Below are positions 50,336 to 60,891 of a DNA stretch of 64,000 nucleotides, piece after piece. The number at the start of each line of letters is the position of its first letter. The first letter of the stretch is position 1. The DNA is taken from NCBI RefSeq assembly GCF_900109205.1, contig NZ_FNZB01000001.1, positions 930,001 to 994,000 on the forward strand, given 5' to 3'. The position numbers and the translations under genes are program-made. Source of the DNA: Sphingomonas sp. OV641 (GTDB lineage: Bacteria > Pseudomonadota > Alphaproteobacteria > Sphingomonadales > Sphingomonadaceae). The notes under the pieces are model-generated. The model made no database searches, was not told the origin of the DNA, and saw nothing but the letters and a program-made list of their open reading frames with translations.

Positions 50336-51316
50336 TTACTCCAGCACGCTCGTACCGCGAACCACAAGCGCCGGCACGATGGTCTCGTCGACGGGCGTCC
50401 CTGCTTCGCCCACCAAGGTTTCGATCAGATGTGCGGCCGCACGCGCGCCCATCTCCGCCATTTGAACCCGCATGGTGGTGAGCGAGAGATATCGCGCGAG
50501 CGGAACATCATCGAAGCCGCCAACCGCCACGTCGGCCGGCACCCTTCGTCCAGCCGCTCGCAGCGCATGCAGAACGCCAAGCGCCATCATGTCATTCGCC
50601 GCGAACACGGCGTCGAAAGGGACATTGTCGGCAAGCATTGGATTGATTGCGTCTGCGCCAGATTGCTCAGTGAAGTCGCCGTGCGTCACGCGGAGCTCAA
50701 CCTGGGCGGGAAGAGCAGCGCTACAACCCTCCAGCCGCTCCCGCGCATCAGAGTTGACGGCCGGTCCGGCAACATGAACGATACGTCGCCGACCCTGCTC
50801 TATCAGATGGCGGATCATCGCCGTTGCGCCGGCGCGGTTGTCGACCCGCAGCCTGCCTTCCTTCGTCTCCACGTGCGTATTGATCGTCACGGTCGGCATG
50901 TTTGACGGCAACATGGCCGCGAGCGCCAACGGATCGACGTTCGGGGCCATCAGAACGAGCCCGTCGATACGCCCCCGCATTGCGCGTAGCGCCTTCAACG
51001 CATGATCCGTGTCGGGCTGAATATTTGAAAGAAGAAGGTGGTACCCGCGCGCACTTGCCTCTCGGTCCATGCCGCGGATCATTTCGGAAAAGAATTCACT
51101 GTGTAGATCCGGCAGCACTACGCCGATTGCATGTGTTCGCGAGAGGCTGAGGCTTCGCGCGCCGGCGTGCGGCACATAACCAAGGTCATCCACCGCGGCG
51201 AGCACGCGAGCGCGCGTTTCCGGATGAACATTGGCGGCGCCGTTCAGGGTTCTGGATACTGACGCGACCGAGACAGAAGCGAGGCGCGCCACGTCCCGGA
51301 TCGTGGCCCCTGTCAT
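50336..51316 (-). CDS. LacI-family transcriptional regulator
   Basis: 326-residue regulator with a LacI HTH (TIRDVARLASVSVASVSRTLNG, residues 5-26) and a periplasmic-binding-protein-like sensor domain (IGVVLPDLHSEFFSEMIRG, then AVFAANDMMALGVLHAL and GFDDVPLARY). It is operonic with the glucoamylase-like gene. A palindrome (AACCGGTT, 51361-51368) upstream of its start is a candidate operator. Confidence 0.9.
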   Translation of the reverse strand: MTGATIRDVARLASVSVASVSRTLNGAANVHPETRARVLAAVDDLGYVPHAGARSLSLSRTHAIGVVLPDLHSEFFSEMIRGMDREASARGYHLLLSNIQPDTDHALKALRAMRGRIDGLVLMAPNVDPLALAAMLPSNMPTVTINTHVETKEGRLRVDNRAGATAMIRHLIEQGRRRIVHVAGPAVNSDARERLEGCSAALPAQVELRVTHGDFTEQSGADAINPMLADNVPFDAVFAANDMMALGVLHALRAAGRRVPADVAVGGFDDVPLARYLSLTTMRVQMAEMGARAAAHLIETLVGEAGTPVDETIVPALVVRGTSVLE

Positions 51317-51358
51317 TTAACTCCTCTCCAGCAGTGCGGGTAAGTCGCAACAACCTAC

Positions 51359-51370
51359 GGAACCGGTTAC
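51359..51370. promoter_or_regulatory. Candidate LacI-type operator
   Basis: GGAACCGGTTAC, with a perfect AACCGGTT centre, about 45 bases upstream of the LacI gene start. A central CG in an 8-10 bp palindrome is typical of LacI-family operators. Autoregulation is inferred. Confidence 0.45.
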
Positions 51371-51432
51371 AGCCGCGCAACGATCATGACGCGGCTCTAC
51401 CGTCAACGAAACGATTAGCTGCCCTTCGCGGA

Positions 51433-52314
51433 TCAGCTGCCCACCCACTCCGACCGGCGGATCCCTTGCGCCCAAAGAAGTGCGGTCAGATCATTATTGT
51501 CGATGCGAGCCGCTGCGGCGGCAGCGACGACTGGCTTGGCACGATAGGCGACACCCAGACCGGCGATGTCGATCATTGCCAGATCATTGGCTCCATCGCC
51601 CACTGCCAGCGTAAGCTCTTCCGCAAGGCCGAGTTCGGCGCGCGCCTCTCTAAGCGTCCTTTCCTTGGTCGACGAATCCACGATAGGCTTCGAAACCGTC
51701 CCGGCCAGTACCCCCTTACCCACCTCAAGAACGTTCGCGATGGCTCGGTCGAAGCCAATGTCCGCTGCAACGGGCTCCGCAAATGCGGTGAACCCGCCCG
51801 ACACAAGAATGGTCTTGGCGCCACGCGATCGCATCGTGCGAACCAGCGTACGCGCGCCCGGCATCAGGCGCACGCGTTCGTTCCGACACTGCTCGATCGC
51901 TGCGGCATCTAGGCCCTTCAGCAAGGCGACGCGCGCGTCTAGAGCCGCCGCAAAGTCCAGTTCGCCACGCATGGCCGCTTCGGTAATTTCCGCGATCTGC
52001 GGCTTGATCCCGGCATAATCCGCCAGTTCGTCGATGCATTCGACGGTGATCATGGTCGAATCCATGTCCGCGACCAACAAGCGCTTCTCGCGTCGCTCGC
52101 TTGGCTGAACCACCACGTCCACGCCGTCGAACACGCCCTGCAGAGTGGTTCTGGCGGCCACCATGCCCACTTCGAAGCCGATATCAGCCGCATCTCCTTC
52201 GTCCAGCCACGCCCAGCCGCTCGGCACGCAACCCGCAGTCGCGAGGCGCTCAACGGCCGACGAGAGGGTCTGGGGCGATAGACGGCCCGCTGCTATCAAG
52301 GTTGCAGTGAACAA
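51433..52314 (-). CDS. serB: Phosphoserine phosphatase
   Basis: Last step of serine synthesis. The HAD motifs are intact: motif I DMDSTMITVEC, motif II VSGGFTAFAE, motif III/IV SKPIVDSSTKE and GDGANDLAMI. An N-terminal domain of about 75 residues precedes the HAD core. I prefer the TTG at 52314 (start FTATLIAAGRL, 293 aa), which gives the family's usual N-terminus; an ATG at 52344 would lengthen it by ten residues. Both choices overlap the start of the divergent miaA. Confidence 0.88.
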   Translation of the reverse strand: MFTATLIAAGRLSPQTLSSAVERLATAGCVPSGWAWLDEGDAADIGFEVGMVAARTTLQGVFDGVDVVVQPSERREKRLLVADMDSTMITVECIDELADYAGIKPQIAEITEAAMRGELDFAAALDARVALLKGLDAAAIEQCRNERVRLMPGARTLVRTMRSRGAKTILVSGGFTAFAEPVAADIGFDRAIANVLEVGKGVLAGTVSKPIVDSSTKERTLREARAELGLAEELTLAVGDGANDLAMIDIAGLGVAYRAKPVVAAAAAARIDNNDLTALLWAQGIRRSEWVGS

Positions 52315-53233
52315 GAAACTTTCCCTTCCGAAGCTGGCGCTCATCGCAGGGCCTACCGCCAGCGGCAAGTCATCACTGGCCATGGCCGTGGCGCGGCACA
52401 CAGGCGGCGTGATCATCAATGCCGATGCCAGCCAGGTGTATCGGGATCTGCGCATCATCACCGCACGCCCGACAATCGAGGATGAGAGCGAGGCCGAGCA
52501 CCGCCTCTACGGCTATATCGGCGGAGCGGAGGCCTGCTCCGCCGCTCGCTGGGCACAGGATGCGCGTGAAACAATCCGCGATCTGATCTCCGACGGCCGG
52601 ACGCCGATCGTCACGGGAGGTACCGGTCTCTACATGCGCACGTTGCTGGACGGAATCGCGCCGGTCCCTTCGATCGATCCGGCGATCCGAGAAAGCGTGC
52701 GCGCATTGCCGGTTTCGGAGGCGCATGCAGCATTGCGTGCCGAGGATCCGCGGGCAGCGGCGCGGCTTGCGCCCACCGACAGCACGCGGGTGGCACGCGC
52801 GCTTGAGGTGGTCCGATCCACTGGTCGACCCCTTTCCACTTGGCAGGCAGAGCGGACCGGCGGCATCGCAGATGAGGTGACGGTCTTGCCGATGATCATC
52901 CTGCCGGATCGCAAGGAATTATATGAGCGGATCGAAGCGCGGCTGCAGTCGATGTTCACGCAAGGCGCTGTGGAAGAAGTCGCAGCCCTCCTGGAGCAAC
53001 CGGACGTGCCTCCTGAGGCGCCGATCCGCCGAGCTATCGGCGTGGAGGAGATCGCGACCATGCTTCGGGGCGAGATCACGACGAGCGAAGCCATCTCGCA
53101 ATCCGTGCTTGCCACCCGGCGCTATGCCAAGCGGCAATTCACGTGGTTCCGCCACCAATTTCCGAGCGACTGGCCACATGTGATAGATCCCAGGCTCGTC
53201 AATGTGAAAGAATATTTCAACAACTATCCTTGA
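52307..53233 (+). CDS. miaA: tRNA dimethylallyltransferase
   Basis: 308-residue MiaA, which adds dimethylallyl to A37 of tRNAs reading UNN codons. The P-loop is GPTASGKS near residues 14-21, followed by NADASQVYRDL, and the TGGTGLYMRTLLDG stretch and C-terminal RRYAKRQFTWFRHQ are family hallmarks. GTG 52307 was chosen as start because it fits the normal N-terminus; it overlaps the divergent serB start by eight bases. Confidence 0.93.
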   Translation: MNKKLSLPKLALIAGPTASGKSSLAMAVARHTGGVIINADASQVYRDLRIITARPTIEDESEAEHRLYGYIGGAEACSAARWAQDARETIRDLISDGRTPIVTGGTGLYMRTLLDGIAPVPSIDPAIRESVRALPVSEAHAALRAEDPRAAARLAPTDSTRVARALEVVRSTGRPLSTWQAERTGGIADEVTVLPMIILPDRKELYERIEARLQSMFTQGAVEEVAALLEQPDVPPEAPIRRAIGVEEIATMLRGEITTSEAISQSVLATRRYAKRQFTWFRHQFPSDWPHVIDPRLVNVKEYFNNYP

Positions 53234-53310
53234 CGCGCAATTTTAAGCGGCGTAGCGCGCGCCCCACTCCCGCCGTGACCATGCGGCGCCAGTAAAGGAA
53301 GGAATTCGAC

Positions 53311-55056
53311 GTGACGGAGAAGAGCGGAGCAGACATCCTGGTCGAGGCGCTGTGCGATCTCGGCGTGGAAGTCATCTTCGGCTATCCAGGTGGCGCCGTT
53401 CTTCCGATTTACGACGCGCTTTTCCGCGCAAAGCGCATTCGCCACGTGCTTGTTCGTCATGAGCAGGCCGCCACGCATGCGGCGGAGGGATATGCGCGTT
53501 CGACGGGTAAGCCGGGCGTGGTTCTGGTGACCTCTGGTCCGGGGGCGACCAATGCCGTCACGGGCATCACCGATGCGCTGCTCGATTCGATCCCTATGGT
53601 CGTCATCACCGGACAGGTGCCCACCGCTTTGATCGGGTCCGATGCCTTCCAAGAGGCAGACACTGTTGGCATCACCCGGCACTGTACCAAGCACAACTAT
53701 CTGGTGAAGGATCCGGCGCTGCTTGGCGGCGTGATCCATGAAGCCTTCCATATCGCCACGTCCGGGCGGCCCGGCCCGGTCGTGATCGACATACCAAAAG
53801 ACGTTCAGGTCGCTACAGCCGCTTATCAGAAGCCGGGTCCGATCCAGCACAAGACTTATCGTCCTGCGCTGAAGGCGGATCGCAGCGATATCGAGCAGGC
53901 CGTGGACATGCTGGCGGCTGCCGAACGCCCGATCTTCTACACGGGTGGCGGCATTATCAATTCCGGTCCTGCTGCCTCGCAGTTACTGCAGGAGCTTACC
54001 CGACTGACAGGCGCGCCGGTCACGTCGACGCTGATGGGGCTCGGCGCCTATCCGTCCAGTTCGCCGCAGTTTTTGGGCATGCTCGGCATGCACGGGACGT
54101 ATGAAGCCAATATGGCGATGAACCAGGCGGATCTGATCATCGCCATCGGCGCCCGCTTTGACGATCGCGTGACTGGCCGCCTGGACGCATTTTCGCCGTT
54201 CAGCCGAAAAGTTCACATCGACGTCGATCGCTCGAGCATCAACAAGACGGTGCGCATCGATCTGGGCATCGTCGCCGACGCCGGCCATGCGATGGAAGAC
54301 ATGCTGCGCATCTGGAAGGCCCGTCAGCATCCAAAACCTGACACAGCCGAGTGGTGGCGCCGCATTCAAGGCTGGCGCGCCGTGCAGAGCCTCAACTTCC
54401 CGCAGGATGACCAGGTCATCATGCCGCAGCGCGCGATCAAGGCGCTATGGGAGGCCACAAACGCACGCGAGCCGATCATCACCACCGAAGTAGGGCAGCA
54501 CCAGATGTGGGCCGCGCAGCATTTCGGCTTTGAAAAGCCGAACAAGTGGCTGACGAGCGGCGGGCTGGGCACCATGGGTTACGGCCTGCCGGCGGCGATT
54601 GGCGCACAGCTTGGCAATCCCGGTGCCCTGGTGATCGACATCGCTGGCGAGGCCTCGATCCAGATGAACATCCAGGAGCTGGCCACGGCGACGCAATATC
54701 GCCTGCCGGTAAAGGTCTTCATCTTGAACAACGAGTATATGGGCATGGTCCGGCAGTGGCAGGAACTGACCTACGAGAGCCGCTACGCCGAAAGCTATTC
54801 GGATTCGTTGCCCGATTTCGTGAAGCTGGCGGAAGCATATGGGTGGAAGGGCATTCGGATCGAGCATCCGGACCAGCTTGATGCCGGCATTGCGGAAATG
54901 CTCGCCCATGACGGGCCGGTGATGGTGGATTGCATGGTGGCAAAGCTTGCCAATTGCTTCCCCATGATCCCGAGCGGCGCCGCCCACACGGACATGATCC
55001 TGCAGGCGAACGAAGTATCGGGCACCATGGACGATGAGGCCAAGGCGCTGGTCTGA
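53311..55056 (+). CDS. ilvB: Acetolactate synthase large subunit
   Basis: 581-residue ThDP enzyme of branched-chain amino acid synthesis. The N-terminal catalytic Glu51 lies in VRHEQAATHAAEGYAR, the central FAD-region follows, and the C-terminal ThDP domain ends in NNEYMGMVRQWQEL and CFPMIPSGAAH. In the metal-binding GDG-type motif the sequence here is GEAS (Glu447 in place of Asp). GTG 53311 follows an AAGGAAGGAA site. It is the first gene of ilvB-ilvN-ilvC; a hairpin separates it from ilvN. Confidence 0.93.
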   Translation: MTEKSGADILVEALCDLGVEVIFGYPGGAVLPIYDALFRAKRIRHVLVRHEQAATHAAEGYARSTGKPGVVLVTSGPGATNAVTGITDALLDSIPMVVITGQVPTALIGSDAFQEADTVGITRHCTKHNYLVKDPALLGGVIHEAFHIATSGRPGPVVIDIPKDVQVATAAYQKPGPIQHKTYRPALKADRSDIEQAVDMLAAAERPIFYTGGGIINSGPAASQLLQELTRLTGAPVTSTLMGLGAYPSSSPQFLGMLGMHGTYEANMAMNQADLIIAIGARFDDRVTGRLDAFSPFSRKVHIDVDRSSINKTVRIDLGIVADAGHAMEDMLRIWKARQHPKPDTAEWWRRIQGWRAVQSLNFPQDDQVIMPQRAIKALWEATNAREPIITTEVGQHQMWAAQHFGFEKPNKWLTSGGLGTMGYGLPAAIGAQLGNPGALVIDIAGEASIQMNIQELATATQYRLPVKVFILNNEYMGMVRQWQELTYESRYAESYSDSLPDFVKLAEAYGWKGIRIEHPDQLDAGIAEMLAHDGPVMVDCMVAKLANCFPMIPSGAAHTDMILQANEVSGTMDDEAKALV

Positions 55057-55105
55057 ACCAGCTCACCCCAGCTCCTATCGCTTCCACGCCCACTTATTCT
55101 CCCCA

Positions 55106-55127
55106 CCCCTCCCGATCACGGGAGGGG
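55106..55127 (+). repeat. CCCCTCCCG/CGGGAGGGG hairpin between ilvB and ilvN
   Basis: Perfect 9-bp arms (55106-55114, 55119-55127) around ATCA. It lies in the 85-base spacer, 14 bases before ilvN; the right arm and following AGAAGGA supply the ilvN Shine-Dalgarno region. It may tune the ratio of large to small subunit, or be a neutral repeat of the family also seen at 7228, 7325, 7965 and 43489. Confidence 0.55.
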
Positions 55128-55141
55128 AGAAGGACTCCACA

Positions 55142-55657
55142 GTGCACATCAAATCCGAAGCAGCCGAGCGGCACACGCTTGCCGTCATCGTGGACAATGA
55201 GCCCGGCATCCTGGCCAGGATCGCCGGCCTGTTCACCGCCCGCGGCTACAATATCGAAAGCCTGACGGTGAGCGAGATCACCGCCGACAAGGCAGTCAGC
55301 CGGATCACGATCGTCACGTCGGCCAGCAAGCCGATGCTGGAACAGATCGTGGCGCAGCTCGACCGGCTGGTGCCGGTCCACAAGGTCCGCGACCTTACCG
55401 CGGAAGGCGCGCATGTCGAGCGCGAGCTGGCGCTGGTGAAGGTCCGCGGAGTCGGTGACCACCGGATCGAGGCGCTGCGCCTCGCCGATGTTTACCGTGC
55501 GCGGGTCGTGGATGCGACGACATCCAGCTTCGTCTTCGAAGTCACTGGTGGGATCGAGAAGATCGACAAATTTGTCGAGCTGATGGGCGAAGTCGGCCTG
55601 ATTGAGGTCGCTCGCACCGGCGTCGTCGCCATCGCCCGCGGCAAGGAGGCCGCGTAG
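55142..55657 (+). CDS. ilvN: Acetolactate synthase regulatory subunit
   Basis: 171-residue small subunit with an N-terminal ACT domain (HTLAVIVDNEPGILARIAGLFTARGYN in part: core NEPGILARIAGLF) that binds valine, and a C-terminal ALS_ss domain. The start is GTG 55142 (MHIKSEAAERH), after AGAAGGA; the open frame upstream covers the hairpin and was rejected. Confidence 0.93.
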   Translation: MHIKSEAAERHTLAVIVDNEPGILARIAGLFTARGYNIESLTVSEITADKAVSRITIVTSASKPMLEQIVAQLDRLVPVHKVRDLTAEGAHVERELALVKVRGVGDHRIEALRLADVYRARVVDATTSSFVFEVTGGIEKIDKFVELMGEVGLIEVARTGVVAIARGKEAA

Positions 55658-55666
55658 CAAGCTTTC

Positions 55667-56812
<1,146 letters not shown>

Positions 56813-56827
56813 CGCAAGGGCAAACGT

Positions 56828-56864
56828 GGGGTGTTGTGGCTGCCGACGCGCGCCACATCACCCC
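56828..56864 (+). terminator. Hairpin terminator after ilvC
   Basis: GGGGTGTTGTGGC (56828-56840) pairs with GCCACATCACCCC (56852-56864) with one mismatch. It starts 16 bases after the ilvC stop. No strong T-tract follows. Confidence 0.6.
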
Positions 56865-56976
56865 TGCCGGCTCGCGATCCTCGACCGCAAAGCTCCGCGA
56901 ACACAAAAAAATTACCCGTTCTGAAGATCTCTCGCCGCATTGTTCCCGCCGGCGTTAGCGACTAGGCGTCGCGACG

Positions 56977-57735
56977 ATGCGGGCGGCGCCTTCCCCCTAC
57001 GCGACGTACCGGGCGCGCCCCTCCTGGCGAAGTCGCGCGACGTCAATCGCTCTGGCACTGGTGATCGTCGGATTGCTCATCTGGGTCTTGATCCGGATGG
57101 GGGGCCTGCCGTCTTTTAGCCCCGGCGACGGTCGCTCACTCGCGACATTTGACGTTCGCGGAGCGGGACCAACAGCCGAGCGGAGCGAGCAGCGTAGCGA
57201 AACGCGACCGCGCGAACAGCAGCAGCGCGCGGAGGCGCCGACGCACGCGCCGCCCCCTGCTCCACCGCTGCCGCCAGCGCCAATCCAGCTTCCCGGCGTG
57301 ATCAATCTCTCGCGTGCGGAATTCGCCGGATCAGACATCGGCCGTATCGCGTCGGCGCCGCCTGCGGTTGGCGACACCGGCGGCGGTTCGTCCGCCATGG
57401 CCGGCGGCGGCAGCCAGGGGATGCCGGGCGCAGCACCGGGCGGGGAGACGCTGTACGCGGCCGAATGGGTGCGCGAGCCCACACGCGCGGAACTCGTGAC
57501 CTACATGCCGCCGCGTCGAGAGAGCGGATGGGGAATCATCGCCTGCCGCACAGCGGAGCGCAATCGTGTTGAGGATTGCCGTGAAATGGGGGAGACGCCC
57601 GGTTCCGGCATCGCCCGCGGTCTACGGCGCGCCTCCTGGCAGTTTCTGGTCCGCCCGCCGCGCACGAACGGAAAGCCGATGATCGGCGTCTGGGTGCGGA
57701 TCACTTTTGATCTGACGGTCGGGATCGAAAAATAA
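56977..57735 (+). CDS. TonB-like periplasm-spanning protein
   Basis: 252-residue protein. One N-terminal membrane helix (SIALALVIVGLLIWVLIRMGG) is followed by a Glu/Arg- and Pro-rich spacer (HAPPPAPPLPPAPIQLPG), a Gly-rich linker and a C-terminal globular part of about 90 residues ending in GVWVRITFDLTVGIEK. The layout resembles TonB-type energy transducers, but the C-terminal domain does not show a clear TonB motif (for example YP), and no exbB/exbD is adjacent. Sphingomonads carry several such proteins. Function inferred from layout only. Confidence 0.55.
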   Translation: MRAAPSPYATYRARPSWRSRATSIALALVIVGLLIWVLIRMGGLPSFSPGDGRSLATFDVRGAGPTAERSEQRSETRPREQQQRAEAPTHAPPPAPPLPPAPIQLPGVINLSRAEFAGSDIGRIASAPPAVGDTGGGSSAMAGGGSQGMPGAAPGGETLYAAEWVREPTRAELVTYMPPRRESGWGIIACRTAERNRVEDCREMGETPGSGIARGLRRASWQFLVRPPRTNGKPMIGVWVRITFDLTVGIEK

Positions 57736-57819
57736 TCGAAACGAGTTGTTTTGCGTGAGGAGCTTTCCCGCCGCAGCGCGTTGTGGTTTCAAACGCGAAA
57801 CGGTTCGGGAGCCTTTATC

Positions 57820-58455
57820 ATGCGCATCGCACACGCCTTCCTTCTCTCCGCTCTTCTAACTGGCGCCGTCGTTGCCCAGCAGGCACCCAGCAGCGCTCCC
57901 GGAACGAAGAACGTCGCGGCCATCAGCGGTGGAACCTATACGGCAGATGCTGGCCACACCTTGGTTGAGTGGACCGTCGATCACCTCGGCTTCTCGCCGT
58001 ACTTCGGCCTGTTCGGCAACGTCACGGGCACCCTGACCCTTGATCCCAAGAGCCCCGCTGCTGCCAAGGTGGACGTGACGATCCCGGTGGCAGAAGTAAC
58101 TACTGCAAGCGCCGGCCTGACGAAGCATCTGCTGAAGCCGGCCGACGCGGGCAAGCAGGCTGATTTTTTCGGCGCAGCGCCAGCCCCGGCGCGTTTTGTT
58201 TCGACGCAGGTGACGCCAAGCGGAGAGAATGCGCGCATTCAGGGCAATTTGACGCTGAATGGCGTGACCCGGCCGGTCACGCTGGACGCCAGCTTTTACG
58301 GTGCGGGCAAGATGCCAGCGCAGATGGGCGGCAAGGAGAATGTCGGCTTTACGGCGACGGGCGTCATCCGTCGCAGCGAGTTCAACATCGGCTACGGCAT
58401 TCCGATGGTGTCTGACGAGGTAAAGCTGAAGATCACCGCCGCCTTCCAGAAGTAA
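57820..58455 (+). CDS. YceI family periplasmic protein
   Basis: 211-residue protein with a signal peptide (MRIAHAFLLSALLTGAVVAQQ) and a YceI domain: YTADAGHTLVEWTVDHLGFSPYFGLFG (core DAGHTLVEWTVDHLGF), TGTLTLDPKSPAAAKVDVTI and LTLNGVTRPVTLDASF. YceI proteins are lipocalin-like barrels that bind polyisoprenoids and are induced by stress or high pH in some bacteria. ATG 57820 was chosen because it begins the signal peptide. Confidence 0.9.
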   Translation: MRIAHAFLLSALLTGAVVAQQAPSSAPGTKNVAAISGGTYTADAGHTLVEWTVDHLGFSPYFGLFGNVTGTLTLDPKSPAAAKVDVTIPVAEVTTASAGLTKHLLKPADAGKQADFFGAAPAPARFVSTQVTPSGENARIQGNLTLNGVTRPVTLDASFYGAGKMPAQMGGKENVGFTATGVIRRSEFNIGYGIPMVSDEVKLKITAAFQK

Positions 58456-58458
58456 TCG

Positions 58459-58854
58459 TCACGCGGCGCGTCGGGCAGCGATCAGCCCTTCGAACGTGCC
58501 GCGTACCGACGGCGAGGCTCCGGCAAGATACTGACGCATGCGAACATCGAATGCGTCGGCAGTGTCACCGGGGCCTCGTCTCGCCATCTCCCAAGCGCCG
58601 AATTCGCGCACCGCGATCGTGCGATCCTGAAGCACGACGATACCGCGGTGACGCGCATCGATCTTGATCCGATTCAGAACCGCCTGAACGGCATCGTCCG
58701 CCCCTTCCAGCACCTGAAGGAAGCGGCGCTCATCCGTCCACAGCAGGCCGGTTACGCCGTCCCGACGATTGTTGCGCAGAGAGCTGGAAAGGATGCCGGT
58801 GATGTCGATCACGGCACCAGGGGTCGCCGTGCTGATATAGAGGAGCTGTCGCAC
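58459..58854 (-). CDS. BLUF-domain blue-light photoreceptor
   Basis: 131-residue short BLUF protein. The flavin photocycle residues are all present: Tyr6 (LLYIS), Asn29 (RNNRRDGVTGLL) and Gln47 (FLQVLEG), and the semi-conserved Trp88/Met90 (FGAWEM). After the about 95-residue BLUF core comes a short helical C-terminus without an output domain, so it must signal by protein-protein contact. It lies convergent with yceI, three bases apart. No obvious partner gene is next to it. Confidence 0.92.
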   Translation of the reverse strand: MRQLLYISTATPGAVIDITGILSSSLRNNRRDGVTGLLWTDERRFLQVLEGADDAVQAVLNRIKIDARHRGIVVLQDRTIAVREFGAWEMARRGPGDTADAFDVRMRQYLAGASPSVRGTFEGLIAARRAA

Positions 58855-59109
58855 GCCAAGGTCCCTTCCTGCTTGCCTTCCGACATTCCGGCATTGCGGC
58901 GCAAATCGTTACGAAAGCGTCAAATTTCTTTGCCGCTGGACTTCGCTGCCGTGATCGGGCAACCAACGCGAGATGATCCGGGCGAGCGGCCTTCTTCTTC
59001 GACTTACGCGCCCTTAGGCGCGAATACCGACGCGTGCCTCTGGGCACCGCGATCCGCCTAAGGGCCAGCTAGAACGACCTGAAAGCCCCATCAGCAGAGC
59101 GAGCCCATC

Positions 59110-60771
59110 ATGCTGCGCGATCCATCGACCAAATACCGTCCCTTCCCCATCATCGACATGCCAGATCGGCAGTGGCCGTCGAAGACGATCACCCGCGCAC
59201 CCCGCTGGCTGTCGACCGACATGCGTGACGGCAATCAGGCACTCATCGATCCGATGGATGCCGAAAAGAAGACCCGCTTCTTCGACCTGCTGGTCAAGGT
59301 CGGGCTGAAGGAGATCGAAGTTGGGTTCCCTTCCGCGGGCCAGACCGAGTTCGATTTCATCGCCGGACTGATCGCCGATGATCGTGTGCCGGAAGACGTG
59401 CTTGTGCAGGTGCTGACGCAATCCCGGCGCGACTTGATCGAAACCAGTTTCCGCAGCCTGGACGGGGCACATGCCGCCATCGTTCACCTCTACAACGCGG
59501 TAAGCCCGGCATGGCGCCGGATCGTCTTCGGTATGAGCCGCGAGGAAGTGAAGTTGATCGCGGTCGAGGGTGCGAAGGTTTTGCGCGACGAGGCGGCAAA
59601 GCGTCCGAACACCGTATGGCATTTCGAATATAGTCCGGAGACCTTCTCGACCGCCGAGGTGGATTTCAGCATCGAGGTGTGCGCAGCGGTGATGGACGTT
59701 CTCCGCCCAACGGCAGAACGGCCGCTGATCCTGAACCTGCCGGCGACGGTCGAATGCGCGACGCCGAATATCTATGCGGACCAGATCGAGTATTTCGGGC
59801 GCCACATTCCGAACCGGGAAGCGGTGGTGATCAGCCTTCACACTCACAATGATCGTGGCACCGGTGTCGCTGCGGCCGAGCTTGGGCTGATGGCCGGCGC
59901 TGACCGGGTGGAAGGTTGCCTGCTGGGTAATGGCGAGCGTACCGGCAATTGCGATCTCGTGACTGTTGCGCTCAACATGTACACACAAGGGATTGATCCA
60001 GGGCTGGATCTTTCGGACATCGACGGCATCGTCAAGACGGTGGAATATGCCACCAACATTCCGGTGCACCCCCGCACGCCCTATGCCGGCGATCTCGTGT
60101 TCACCGCCTTTTCGGGCAGCCATCAGGACGCAATCAAGAAGGGGTTTGCCGCACAAGCTTCCCGCAACGACGGTTATTGGGAAGTGCCTTATCTTCCGAT
60201 TGATCCCGCCGACCTCGGTCGCAGCTACGAGGCTGTGATCCGGGTCAACTCCCAGTCGGGCAAGGGCGGCGTTGCGTGGGTGATCGAGCAGGACAAGGGC
60301 CTGAAGCTGCCGAAGCGGCTGCAGGCCGACTTCAGCCGACACGTTCAGGCGCTGGCGGACGAAACCAGCCGGGAGTTGAACGCAGCGGACATTTGGGGAG
60401 CGTTCGAGCGGACCTATCTTCCGGGTGATCGTGACCGTTTCGTTCTACGCGACTATGAGGAGACCGGCACCGCAGGCGATCGACTGTTTATTGGTCGCAT
60501 CGCAATTGATGGGGAGGAACGGTCGCTTTCTGGACGTGGCAATGGCCTCATCTCCGGTGTGATCGCCGCTCTTACCGAATCGACGGGCCCCGCGCTCGAC
60601 GTGGTCGATTATGCCGAACATGCCATTGGGCACGGCGCCGGGGCGCAGGCCGCCGCCTATATCGAGTGCCGCACCGTGGACGGACAGACCATCTGGGGTG
60701 TCGGGATCGATACCGATATCGCAACCGCGAGCGTCCGGGCGGTCCTGAGTGCCGCGAACCGCGCGCAGTAG
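59110..60771 (+). CDS. leuA: 2-isopropylmalate synthase (LeuA2 type)
   Basis: 553-residue enzyme, first step of leucine synthesis. The catalytic TIM barrel begins with [16 protein letters not shown] (Arg and Asp of the RDGNQ motif near residues 38-43) and has [11 protein letters not shown] (metal-binding HxH). A C-terminal regulatory (LeuA dimer) domain follows, with the [20 protein letters not shown] stretch. The wording and length match the long LeuA2 class of actinobacteria and some proteobacteria. It lies about 2.3 kb after ilvC, separated by unrelated genes. Confidence 0.93.
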   Translation: MLRDPSTKYRPFPIIDMPDRQWPSKTITRAPRWLSTDMRDGNQALIDPMDAEKKTRFFDLLVKVGLKEIEVGFPSAGQTEFDFIAGLIADDRVPEDVLVQVLTQSRRDLIETSFRSLDGAHAAIVHLYNAVSPAWRRIVFGMSREEVKLIAVEGAKVLRDEAAKRPNTVWHFEYSPETFSTAEVDFSIEVCAAVMDVLRPTAERPLILNLPATVECATPNIYADQIEYFGRHIPNREAVVISLHTHNDRGTGVAAAELGLMAGADRVEGCLLGNGERTGNCDLVTVALNMYTQGIDPGLDLSDIDGIVKTVEYATNIPVHPRTPYAGDLVFTAFSGSHQDAIKKGFAAQASRNDGYWEVPYLPIDPADLGRSYEAVIRVNSQSGKGGVAWVIEQDKGLKLPKRLQADFSRHVQALADETSRELNAADIWGAFERTYLPGDRDRFVLRDYEETGTAGDRLFIGRIAIDGEERSLSGRGNGLISGVIAALTESTGPALDVVDYAEHAIGHGAGAQAAAYIECRTVDGQTIWGVGIDTDIATASVRAVLSAANRAQ

Positions 60772-60891
60772 TGAACCCGTTTGCTGCCGCCTAATCCCGT
60801 GTTGCCGCTGCCTCGCTCCTGTTGAGCTTGGCGGCGGCACCAGGCTGAAGCTCAGGCGTGGCTACCTTGTAGTGCCAAGTGACTTGGACCT

